Below, piece after piece: positions 10,473 to 20,266 of a stretch of 30,145 nt of DNA (within the stretch, counting starts at the first letter, position 1; every line of letters begins with the position of its first letter). The translations under genes and the position numbers were made by a program. Under the pieces are notes generated by a model. That model saw only the letters and a list, made by a program, of their open reading frames with translations. It did not search any database and was not told the origin of the DNA. The DNA lies in contig JAYMGJ010000609.1 of assembly GCA_037178675.1 (NCBI GenBank), positions 1-30,145 on the forward strand, written 5' to 3'. This DNA comes from Scleroderma bovista. Its lineage: Eukaryota; Basidiomycota; Agaricomycetes; Boletales; Sclerodermataceae.

Positions 10473-10495
10473 ACATATGGCTATTTCTCACTGGG
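10473..10495 (-). repeat. Right copy of the 23-bp inverted repeat
   Basis: Exact reverse complement of 3238-3260. It overlaps the end of a 127-codon minus-strand open frame (10854-10471) with no family resemblance, which I do not call a gene. Confidence 0.75.
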
Positions 10496-11289
10496 GCTGA
10501 GGGCTCAGGGGACACAGAGACGACCAGAGAAGACTTTTCAAGCTTGACAATAGACCTAAGATGACCAAAGTACGTCCTTGACGCAGGACTGACAAGGAGA
10601 ACACGCTGACCGAGAACAAGAGGGACTGAGGGAGCAGGCTGGGAAGATATGTGCCAGGCAGTGCATGGGAACTCTGGGAGAGGCTGTCCTAAGAGCAGGA
10701 CATAGTGGAGATCTGCAGCAATAGTGGAGAAATGATCCAGAGAAAATACGGACTCCATAGTGAGTGATGAAGTGAATGTCTGGATTGCAGGGGGAATATC
10801 TCCGTGGGAAATGAACGGATTTGCATCGGAACTTGACAGGCAGATAGACCACATTCTAGGCTCTCTGACAGTATAGTCACGTGCCTGATAGCTTCAGAAA
10901 CAATGGAGCTATTCAAAATATCGGAATGCCGGCACTGGGCGCCTAAAAATGACATTCAGGCGCTAAAAAAACATTTTTTCTCTTTCTCCTTTGTTTCTCC
11001 ATCAATTCTTCGGCTTCTTTGATCGTTCTGGTATGGGAGTTGGACTGCAGACATGTGCATTCCTTTCTCATACCACAATTGACATTATTCCTTCAGTTTC
11101 TTCTGCTTCTTGGCGGTTCTCGTGTGATAGATGACTGTCTGCATTGGCATTCATCTCTCGCATCAGGATAGTCTTCTTGTGTGATAGATGGCTATGATGA
11201 GGGTCTGTCATGCTTATCCTTCGCATAAGGATCATTCGATATAGGCATTATCTTCCATGTTCACTGTACCAAACCTGTTTGGTGCGTGA
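10496..11289. other. Stretch without a recognisable gene
   Basis: Short open frames only. A direct repeat ggcgcctaaaaatg / ggcgctaaaaaaac occurs at about 10939-10972. At 11020-11240 the words gtgtgatagatg and ctcgcatcaggat recur, suggesting weak internal duplication. Confidence 0.4.
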
Positions 11290-11590
11290 CAGCGGTCGTT
11301 GTCGTCGTCTGGTCACGGGGGCGTTGGTGGTAGGATGGTTGTTGTCATCGGGTCAGGTCGCGACGACGCTGGTGGTGGGATGGTGACCGTGTCGTTGACG
11401 CAGGCCATGGCCATGGTCAGTGCTGTTGCTGGTAGTTGTCGTCATTGCATTGGCGTTGGCTGTCGTCATTGTCATCTGGTCGACAACGCTGGTGGTGGCC
11501 ATTGTCGTCGCCATCGTCCGTGGTGGGGCCGTCGTCATCATCGCTGATGGTGGTGGTTGCGTCGACAACGCTGGTGGTGGTGGTGGTGAG
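11290..11590 (+). repeat. GGTGGT/GTCGTC-rich minisatellite, forward arm
   Basis: Imperfect units built from gtcgacaacgctggtggtgg and gtcgtcattgtcatc words. Strong three-base periodicity produces open frames on both strands. Related sequence occurs reversed at 11725-12330 and again at 19313-19510 and 25950-26110. Confidence 0.75.
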
Positions 11591-11724
11591 ATGGCTGTGG
11601 ACGAGGCATGTAGTGAAGCCTTAGAAAATATTGATCGTTGAATATGCTGATATAATCATGTACACAAACACACGCACACACACACACTTCAAAAATGTCT
11701 CTAAGTCTCCTCACTCTTTGTCTT

Positions 11725-12330
11725 CTACCACCACCACCACACCACGCATCAACCACCACCATCACCAGCGTCAACGACAACGTGGCCACCACCACCCGTG
11801 TCGATGACAACGCAGCCACCACCACCAACGATGACGACGACACGACGACCACCCCCAACGTCGTCAATGACGCGGCCACCACCACCCCCAACGTCGATGA
11901 CGACGTGACCACCATCACCACCCATGTCGACATCGATGCGGCCACCACCACACCCAACCTCAACGACGACAACGCGACCACCCCCAACGTTGTTGATGCC
12001 ATGACCACCACCTCCAACATTGACGACGACGCGACCACCATCACCACCAATGACGACGACACGATGACGACAACCCCCAATGTCAACGATGACGATGCCA
12101 CCACTACCCCCAATGTCAACGACCACCCTACCTGGACAACGGCGACGTGACCACCACCCGTGTCGATAACACAGCCACCACCAGGCACCGACAACGACAA
12201 CCCCCCCACCTGCATTGTTGACGCAACACCAGCGATGACAACGATGACCCCGACGTGGCTGCCGCCACTACCACCACCACCTGCGTTGACGTCGCGACCA
12301 TTGACAATGACGACGACGACGACCTCAAAT
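11725..12330 (-). repeat. ACCACC/GACGAC-rich minisatellite, reverse arm
   Basis: Imperfect units of about 30-36 bp combine gccaccaccacc, cccaacgtc and gatgacgac. It is the reverse-complement type of the array at 11290-11590, so the two arms form an imperfect inverted repeat around a 135-bp spacer (which holds a CA run near 11663-11686). The 275-codon minus and 151-codon plus open frames here are by-products of the three-base period. Confidence 0.75.
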
Positions 12331-13190
12331 GTATACAATATATTTAGTCTCTGTTCTGCCCCCATTAGTGTACAATATTTATTCTTTTGTACTGTACAAA
12401 ATTGAATATAAATTGATTAAGATGAATATTGAATGAATTAAGGTGGTTGAAATTTAAGTACAGGCAATGAAGGTATGGGTACTATTGGCTTGTATGAGTA
12501 CTTCTGGGACAGCTGGGACAGTAATAACTTTCTGATAAATCTGATCTGGAGCATCAGAATGAAACTTATCTGAGCATGTACATCAGCAGGTATAATTATA
12601 TATACATTTGAACACATTTAGCAGGGGTTGGGTTTTTGGTCATATATATCAGCAGGTATACTGGTGATCTGGCATGATAAAAAGAAGCAACCTGTCTAAA
12701 TTGATCATAATCAAGTAGACTGATAAAGATGTCCATCACTCAAAACACTACCAGAAAGTATATGACATGACCTAAGTGTATATCAGAATGATGCATGTGG
12801 ATACACATGGAAAAAATGGTAATGTTATATAAAGGTTGAGCAGACTCTCATTGATTTCCTGATGACTGGGTCTATCCTTGAGACCCTTTGTTATATGTAC
12901 CTAGTAGGCTGGGCTCAGTATTATGGGTATGGGTTGGTCGCAGGTCAGGTCCGGGTTGACTGTAGACACCCACGGGTAGACCAGTGTACAGTTCACTAAG
13001 ATTCACACACTGAGTTGAATTGCACGAACAGAGGTATCAGATGCAATTGATGGTGAGTATACAGGGGCTTGTGACTGACAGCTTTTGACTTGTGGGCTCC
13101 TTTCATGTTCTCTCATTTTTATTCATACCTACACCTTCTAGATACATATTCAAGCCTAATGGACATTTTATACTCTGCTATGATACCATT
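12331..13190. other. AT-rich intergenic region
   Basis: No open frame of note and no domain. A short duplicated word atcagcaggtata occurs at about 12590 and 12648. This is the longest featureless stretch in the window. Confidence 0.5.
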
Positions 13191-15355
13191 CTACCGCCAG
13201 ATTCCCTCGATACACTGATTGACCACATTTTCCCGCTTATATAATCCACGCCGGAATAGTGGCGTTGCCTCTCCCCACTCATAGACCTCGTAGCTCTCAG
13301 GATCGACCGACATCTTGGGCAACGCATCGTTCCACTTCACTTAGTCACCGCCCGACAGCCCGTGACGGGTGCCGTGTTCTTTGACAGGCCGTACAGCGCC
13401 GCAATGTTCTTGTCGAACGCGTGTTTGGAGACGAAGGCGTACGAACTGCGTGTGGCCGATCCAGGTAGGGAGCCCCACATTGGGCAGCCGTAGGCAGGTT
13501 GGACGGTCGGGATGGAGGCGTTGGCGTCACCCATCTGAGACAGGAGGAAGTGAGCGATTAAATGCACACGGGAGTACATGTGGATGAAGGAAAAGGATAT
13601 TATGGTCAGTGCACGCCATGCCCTCCGTCTGATCCACCTTCATACCCGCCCGTAATACACGCCACCAACGTGACAAACGAGAAAAGGAAGCTCCCTCGAA
13701 AGGTGCATATGGGTTCAAAGGAAAGGACAAAAGCACCTATGCCCATATGATGACGCCAGATTTGAGGACCATCTCTGGTTCTGCACTGAAGTTTTCAGGT
13801 TTCCACAGCACGAGGTCTGCGAGCTTGCCTACTTTAACTGAGCCGACGTACGTGCTGATGCCGTGCGTGATAGCGCTGACGTATACATGTTAAGTCTAAT
13901 GCATCCAGGCACCAAGAAACGAGTAAATGGTCAACTTACGGATTAATCATAGACTTGGCAATGTACCTCTTCACTCCGCCGGATCACCAAGATCCTCCAG
14001 CGGTCCCCTACGCGTCGCCATCTTGCTCGCAGTGCGCCACGTCCGCGCGACGACCTCCCCGACACGACCCATCGCCTGTGAGTCCGAGTTAATCATCGAT
14101 ATCGCGCCTATACCGTGGAGCACGTCTTCTGCTGCAATTATCTCGGCGCGGATACGCGAATTGGCGAAGGCGGGGCCTTCTTAGATGTTCTTGTCGAGAT
14201 GGTGGCAGCCGTGAGCATCTTTTGGACGGGAATGAGGAGGATGATGGGTTGGTACAGGGACACAGCACTTACATCGTGGTGCTCATCAAGGGTGTTGGTA
14301 GCGTAAGGGCGGGTAGTACTTGTTGAGGATGGGAGCACCCTCTCAAGGCCACAGGCGACGATGATAGCAGGCGCGTGACCACCACCTGATGTTTGCAGAA
14401 GTCAGAAATGGCGACCATGCAATTGAGGTATGCACCCACCGGCCCCCTCCGTGTGGTAAATGTGGATGGTACATCCTGACATCTTGAGACACAATAAAGA
14501 AGTAGAAAGTACGACGACCCACTCTCTACGAACCCACTCTCGTTAAGTGTATCCGTGTTAACATGCTTAAAGTTCACGATCGATCCGACAACACAACGCA
14601 CCCACCTGTACATCGTAAATATTCGCCACATCCAAACATCTCGAGATCACAGCGGGTGTGCTCCCCGAATCTTCATGCAACTTGAAGCCCGCCGCATCAA
14701 CTTCAACGACCTCTTTCATCGCCGCCATTTCCGAGACATTTCCCTTTCCCGTAAACGCAAAATTCATGGGTAGACCATCTGTCGCAGCCAGCATATGCTG
14801 GATATAAATGGACTTGACGTGCACGTCGTTGCGTTGGTTCTCGTGCTGGGACCTGTCCCTCTTTTGATCATTGTCGTCGTACCAACCGTGAGGGCTTCGG
14901 GGACAAGCTGTGGACAAATGTAGTGGACATGTGCGTCAATGGCACCTACGGTAATGATTAGCTTTTCGCTGGTGATGACCTCAGTGGAGGCGCCTACTTT
15001 GGCCAAGCAGGAATAGACGCGATCCATATCATCCGGGTTACCAGCTTTTCCGATGCCGACGATGACACCAAACGCCAATGTCTGCCTGCGGTAGGCCGTC
15101 AAGTGTGTTGTGTGAAGAATGACAGGAATACATGCGCCTTATAGATTCCAGTCCAGTCCACGACGACGGCATTGGTGATGGCGAGATCGAGGGCTCCTTG
15201 GCAATCTTTCGAGTTCTTCGAGCTCCAGCCAGTCGCCTGGCCCATCCCATCTCAGATGGTTTTACCTGGAGGGACCATGAACACCGTGACAGGGAAGGAC
15301 ACAACCACTTCGAATTACCTCCACGAAACTTGATCTCGTCACTATAAACCACCTG
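13191..15355 (-). pseudogene. Urease pseudogene, 5'-truncated, several frame breaks
   Basis: Urease hydrolyses urea to ammonia and carbamate at a di-nickel site. Minus-strand segments follow the catalytic domain in order: [59 protein letters not shown] (nickel-ligand HVH), [30 protein letters not shown] (Lys of the nickel bridge), a YHTEGAGG / GHAPAI splice, CHHLDKNI (flap Cys-His, 14196-14207), [14 protein letters not shown] (ligand Asp) and MGDANASIPTVQPAYG near the C-terminus. Breaks include TGA for the usual Arg at 15252-15254, a 1-nt loss near 14804, a frameshift before CHHL, TAA at 14181-14183, a frameshift near 13986 and loss of sequence after GCRAVTK. Short introns remain recognisable. 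The N-terminal gamma/beta-type region of single-chain fungal urease (about 830 aa in total) is absent upstream. A functional copy presumably lies elsewhere. Confidence 0.9.
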
Positions 15356-16019
15356 GAACAGTCACTTTCACGGAGAAACCATTACGGCCTCTGGGCAACA
15401 TGTAAAGATGGCATCCGCCTAAATTCGCAACCAACTTCGCGCACTTGGATGCACATTGTGGGCTACCATATAGGCACAATGTTCTCGTTGCCTGACGGCC
15501 TGAAACTGAATGTGATATGCAACCAGGGGGAAGGAAATTGTGTGGCTGAGCCATCACGCACACGGTCTACTTGGTAGTCCGCATCCACATACCGCAACCA
15601 ACCCCGCGTGTCCGGCATCCATGGACCTCGTGGATTAACTAGCGTAATCTCTTTTTTCTTTGTCTAAACGCTCTTTTGTTTGAAGTACAAGCAGCAAACA
15701 TGAGTCACCTCATAAACGGCTGAACTTACAACCGAAATATTCTGCACGAGTAGAAACATGGTTGAGGATGAGCCAGAAACGACGGACAACTGGGTTGTAG
15801 TCTCCCAAGGCATACCAAAGATTCGATGGAAGACAATCGTTCCCTCTCCGACTACTGGGTTGTACAGAGAGACAAAGACATTTGTGGGATAAGCGTGGGA
15901 ATGCTATTGTCCAAGGTTGATTACCTAATCAAGACAATGCAATGTTTACATAATCGTGTCGATCTTATTGTCCTCGTCCCAGACAATAGAGTCGATTCCG
16001 CATCCAGCCACACAACAAA
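15356..16019. other. Region between the urease and transporter pseudogenes
   Basis: No urease beta/gamma domain can be read here in any minus frame, so the urease is truncated near 15355. Plus-strand frames (about 15826-16019) have no family resemblance. The ABC transporter start is taken at 16020. Confidence 0.4.
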
Positions 16020-17886
16020 ATGGGCTATCGCAGCTGGACTCACTGTTCTCCTCCTCCTCTCTTTCCTTCATCGCGCGATGAGCAACCACGACCCATTGAA
16101 CCAACCCATTCACCCGATGTCCACCCAACAGAAGCACCTCAGCCTTCTATCAAACTGCTCTTTTCCTTTCTTACACCCCGCCGAAAACTCGTTCTGCTCG
16201 CACCCGCCGTTGCATCCTCTATCGCAGCAGGGGGCATCGCACCTTTCATGACCTACGTTGTCGGACGCTCTTTCAACGCCTTTGCCGCCTTCCCACTCAC
16301 TCCCAACCCACCCCAATCTGCAAAGGACGACCTTCTCCACGGTGTCGGCCTTGCAGCCATTGAGCTGGTTGCCCTCGGCTTCGCCGCACTCGTCATGAGT
16401 AGCGTGACCAGCAGCCTCTGGATATGGACCGGCGAGCACAACGTCGTCGAACTCAGGAGACAGGTCTACCGTGCCGTCGTACATATGCAGATGGAATGGT
16501 TTGACCGACGTATGGGCGCTGATGATGCGTCCCCCGCACCTGGTGTGCAGGATGCCTCTTCCAGTGCACCCATCGGCGCAGGCGGCCTTATGGCCAAATT
16601 CGCCAGGTAAGCACTCGTCCATGCGCGCACAATTTCTCCTCGCTCACGCATACATCACAGAGAGACAGATGACGTAAGGGCAGCATCCTCGCTCGTGTCT
16701 GGCCAGCTCTTGCAGTACCTCACCACGACACTTACCTCTCTCGCGCTGGCCTTCTACTGGGGCCCGCTGCTCACCCTCGTTATTCTTTCTGCCTTGCCCA
16801 TTCTCATCTTTGTCCAGGGATTCTCTCAGGCACTCGCGGGTTCTCGCCTTGCCCACGAACGTAACCTCCTTATGCGTGCTGCATCCCTTGTTTCACGCGC
16901 AGCCGCTAACATCGGCGCACTCAAAGCCTCCAACGCGGAATCCCATGAATCCTCTCTCCTCACGCGTATCCCTGCCGCGCTGCCAGCACTCCCCGCCATA
17001 TGGGGTGGTACTACCGGGGCATCCCAGTTCGTCACGATGGCCATGTTCGTCGAGGGATTCTGGTTCGGCGCACAGGGCAAGATCCAGCCTGGAGGCGTCA
17101 TGAGCGTCTTCTGGGCGTGTCTCATAGCCACGAGTAACCTCCAGATGGCCGTGCCACTCCTTGTCGTGCTCGCCAAAGGAAAAATCGCAGCTGCCGAACT
17201 CGCATCTCTCATCGTGTCCTCGACTCCCCCACACACGTCCACACACGATGACTCCGAGGCCTCGAGCCCTCAACCTCATAAATCCCAAATTCTCCGGCGA
17301 ATCACACCAGCCCGTTTCACGGGTGACCTTTGCCTTACTAATATCACATTCTCCTACCCAACTCGCCCTGACACACCTGTCCTAAGCGGCGTCAACATGT
17401 ATCTCCCCGCTCGCGAAACGACATACATTGTCGGCCCATCGGGATGTGGCAAATCCACCATCGGTGCTCTCCTTCTTGGGCAGTACGCTCTACCCAGCGA
17501 AGGAAACGGAAATCTGCTCCTCGATGAACAGGACATACGATACCTCGACCCGACCTGGGTGCGCCGCCACGTCGCAGGCGTTGTGCAGGGCTCTGCGGGC
17601 CAGGGTGCACAAGTTTTTCGAGGAAGTGTACACTGGAACGTGGCCCTCGGCGTTGTCGGGAGCGGTCGACGTGTCGAAGATGTATCACGCGAGGAAGTGC
17701 GCGAGGCTTGCCGGATTGCAATGCTCGAGGGGTGGGTGAATGGCCTCGATGCGGGCTATGATACTGTTCTTTCTGGCAGCGGTGGGGCCGAGGAGCAGGA
17801 TGGTGGTATTACACTGAGCGGGGGAATGCGCCAACGACTCACACTCGCCCGTGCCCGAATCTGTGATCCCGAAGTTCTCATTCTTG
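16020..17886 (+). pseudogene. STE6-like ABC exporter, truncated after the first half
   Basis: STE6 proteins export the farnesylated a-factor-type mating pheromone. Exon 1 is 16020-16606, intron 16607-16660 (54 nt) and exon 2 16661-17886; together they code about 604 residues. The ATG at 16020 has a good context (AAAATGG). Membrane segments are visible at LVLLAPAVASSIAAGGIAPF, in the following helices and at LALAFYWGPLLTLVILSALP. The first nucleotide-binding domain shows Walker A GPSGCGKST, a Q-loop region VVQGSAGQGAQVF and signature LSGGMRQRLTLARA. It reaches Walker B as DPEVLILG and stops there. A GTCAG donor follows, but no exon with the D-loop, H-loop, second membrane domain or second NBD can be found. 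Full-length relatives are more than twice as long. The gene is cut off about 120 bp before an inverted fragment of another gene family. Confidence 0.85.
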
Positions 17887-18008
17887 GTCAGTTCTCTTCC
17901 TTCTGTGTGTTTACATTGAAAATTGACACAGCCACAGACGAATCAATGACATGCGCTCACCCCCGTCGTACGATGAGGGAACACTGCCAAGGCAAGCAGA
18001 GGCAGGAC

Positions 18009-18432
18009 ATGGATTGATACTCACCTGGTCGAAGCAGTTCTACGATGGGGGCGTTTGCCGCGTGAGTACATAGATGTGCAATCACCGGAATACAGACAAA
18101 TCCTTACTCAAAAGCCACACAGACTTAAAACCATTCTTCAAGCCATCTAATAACTTATTTTGGAGCCTGGGCTCGCTCTTTATTATGGTTTCGCATTCCA
18201 CGATATTGACATATTTTTCAAGCAGGCGACTTCCGGAATGGTCAACAATAGTAGCGAGGAGGAGGTGTGAAATCAAGTCGAAGTGTTGGAACATTAGTAA
18301 GTCGGAAAAGCCACGAAGCTCCTCGTCCCATTTTTCGTGTGCTCCGTCTTCAAAGTCGTCAACACACTCCAGGTCTGTGGGTTTATCAATCTCTGTGGTG
18401 GTGGATAATGTTAAAGAAGGTGTAACTCCTCT
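18009..18432 (-). pseudogene. 5' fragment of a Crinkler/RHS-type P-loop NTPase gene
   Basis: The minus strand matches the first exon of the intact gene at 26223 over its whole length, including the exon 1 donor (atggattgatactcac at 18010 against the complement of 26580-26594). Conserved product segments are CETIIKSEPRL, LLDGLKNGFKSV and LLSKDLSV. The start codon is lost (ACCACAGAG where the intact gene has ATGATGGAG) and nothing after exon 1 is present. It joins directly to the truncated STE6-like gene in the opposite orientation, marking a rearrangement breakpoint. Confidence 0.85.
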
Positions 18433-18960
18433 TTCTCCTTGCAGCCACAGTCGAATCCCCTCACACTCAGGGGCTTATGGTCCCTAAAATTACAATATGG
18501 TGAAGTTCAGTGGCTGGCCGTGTTTTCTTGCAGCCCCTGTTGTGAGTGAGGCCATGAGGGGTGCTGGTCTCGCAATCAGCCCCTCTCGTGAACAGCAGTG
18601 ACGTGAAGGAGCCTGGGATATTGATAGACCCCAGGCCCAGCCTTGTCAACATGCAGCGACATCACCTTGTTTAACAAGTCACTGCAACTGGAAATCCCAA
18701 TCTCCGCAGTGGTTTAGATTCCAAGCTCTGTTCCTCCATCTCAAAGTGAGCATCAGGGTACTTATGTGTACCGCTATCACCGTCCTTTGCTAAGTTTTGA
18801 ATCTCCATCTCCATTTTCTGAGTGACCATGCTTGATGACTACTATGTTACCCTCTTTTGTTCTCTGATCAAGCATGCTCAGTCGTTCATCTTCCAAACGT
18901 AAGTTAAACAAATCGCTTACCAAAATTGTGCAAAAGGTGAATGCTATTTTTGCCACAACT
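18433..18960. other. Stretch without a recognisable gene
   Basis: Only short frames. Some Leu/Phe/Cys-rich plus-strand segments occur near 18840-18960 but are interrupted by stops. Confidence 0.4.
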
Positions 18961-18965
18961 TTGCG

Positions 18966-19848
18966 ATAAATAGGCTACGTACGTATGTATGTGTTGAAAG
19001 GCGTCCGAAAACGACTGTGCGACTTGCGGTATCCACTGCCCAGGACCTCGACGGTGTGCATCCGTGGTACGAATATGTTGCCATATCCCGCGCTGACCCT
19101 TTATTCACCGACTGGAACGCTCGGGCAGCTCGACTTCATGGCTGCAGGTGGGTTTTGCCTCCTGCCTTCACTCAACGGGCTGTGACACAGGTTTGGTCAG
19201 GGCAGTAGTATTAAATTATTGATTAAATTACAAAAATATAGTACTACCGTCGGTGCTGTGGGCCAGAGCGTCCAAGCATTGGATGGCATGGATGTCCAGT
19301 GGTGTGATCGAGTGGGTACTGTTGGATTTAGAGGTGTTGGTGGGCGTGAACGGCGGTGGTGTGGCGAATGTCGTCGCTGTTGGCATCCAGGCCAGGTGAT
19401 TATGGCAGCCGTAGTCGTCAACGCTGCTGGTGGAGGTGGTCGCCGTCATTGGCATCTGGGTTGTGGTGGTTGTAGTTATCAAAGCTGGCCGTGGGGGCCA
19501 TTATTGTTGTCTGGCCGTGGGCTCACAATGGTTAATCCTGGACCCTTATATATGGGTCGCCGTGGGCGTGACACTTTTAATCCCCTGCAGAAGTATGAAG
19601 TGCGTGGTTTTCGGTACATTGACTGTGCCGAGGCGCATCAATTCAACTTCTCGTGCAAGAATTTGCCACGTACTCTGACGGATGGACATGGCATGTGGAT
19701 GGACCGTAACACACTACCTCATGTCCCTGTATTCTCTGCGGACATTTTTGCGCGATACGGATGTTTGGATATTTACTGGATATTAAATAATTGGGAGAGA
19801 TGGCGTGCGGTACGGAGGGTGTCTTCGTTATTCCTCAAGTCTCTGTGA
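18966..19848 (+). pseudogene. Possible remnant of an uncharacterised two-part gene
   Basis: Two plus-strand segments look like coding sequence by composition: 18966-19147 (LAVSTAQDLDGVHPWYEYVA, then ADPLFTDWNARAARLHGC) followed by a GTGGGT donor, and 19591-19848 (YEVRGFRYIDCAEAHQF, then MWMDRNTLPHVPVFSADIF) preceded by a CCCCTGCAG acceptor and ended by a stop. The intervening 443 bp hold a GGTGGT minisatellite, far longer than the roughly 50-nt introns of the neighbours. The reading phases of the two parts do not agree across these borders. I recognise no family. Confidence 0.25.
19313..19510 (+). repeat. GGTGGT minisatellite, second locus
   Basis: The segment gtcaacgctgctggtggagg near 19408 and cattggcatctggg near 19446 match words in the 11290-11590 array (gtcgacaacgctggtggtgg, cattgtcatctgg). 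Confidence 0.6.
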
Positions 19849-20266
19849 TCGAAGACGCTTCGTGAGTTCTCTTCGCCACTTAGTCTACTTACTCTGATTT
19901 TCATACAAGACAAAATGCTTGCGAGGCCTAGATTCTTAGGAAGTAAGAATAGACCGTATTGAATGGGTGAATGTGGGAGGGCTGCTGTGACGTACTAAAT
20001 GGTAGAAGTACATCGTAACTGTGGGATGTCGTACGTGTTAAACAAGGTGTAATCAGGATTCACAGGAATGATGCACGCAACTGATACCAACATAGCAATA
20101 AACCAGATGTCCCATTATCACTGGACATCACTCTCATGTTCGGTTACAAACATACTGCCAACAAACAATTAGGAAGGAAACGTGGATAAAGTAGAATAAG
20201 AAGCACGACACCCAAATAAATATCATTGGCTTTTCTCCCCATCTCGTCCCTCCGGTATCTTCCCCA
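19849..20266. other. Intergenic, downstream of the P450
   Basis: AT-rich, no coding signal. It should contain the 3' untranslated region of the minus-strand P450 gene. Confidence 0.4.

Larger units (their letters stand above)
3238..10495 (-). mobile_element. Decayed Tnp2 (CACTA-class) DNA transposon, proposed extent
   Basis: A perfect 23-bp inverted repeat (3238-3260 and 10473-10495) brackets 7.26 kb containing a Tnp2 transposase pseudogene, an accessory-type pseudogene and a small three-exon gene. Weaker inverted similarity continues inside the ends: GTCATAGTT followed by a CATAGATxTAC-like word occurs near 3379 and, inverted, near 10402. Canonical CACTA termini and a 3-bp target duplication were not found, so the true ends may lie slightly further out. 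A 23-bp perfect match is very unlikely by chance in this window. Confidence 0.5.

Noticed and set aside
3238..10495. Canonical CACTA termini or 3-bp target duplication at the block ends
   Set aside because: Searched by eye around both ends and not found; flanks cct and ggc/gct do not match.
10471..10854. 127-codon minus-strand open frame
   Set aside because: No recognisable domain; it merely ends on the 23-bp inverted repeat.
11538..12365. 275-codon minus-strand open frame and 151-codon plus-strand frame
   Set aside because: Both arise from the three-base period of the GGTGGT/ACCACC minisatellite; composition is repetitive and open frames exist on both strands.
15356..15720. Urease beta/gamma domain upstream of the pseudogene
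   Set aside because: None of the three minus frames shows the expected urease segments; the Gly/Cys-rich frame at 15342-15563 does not match.
16110..16622. 170-codon minus-strand open frame
   Set aside because: Antisense of the membrane domain of the STE6-like gene, which has clear family motifs on the plus strand.
19219..19590. First half of a 209-codon plus-strand open frame
   Set aside because: It reads through the GGTGGT minisatellite; only the part after 19591 looks coding.
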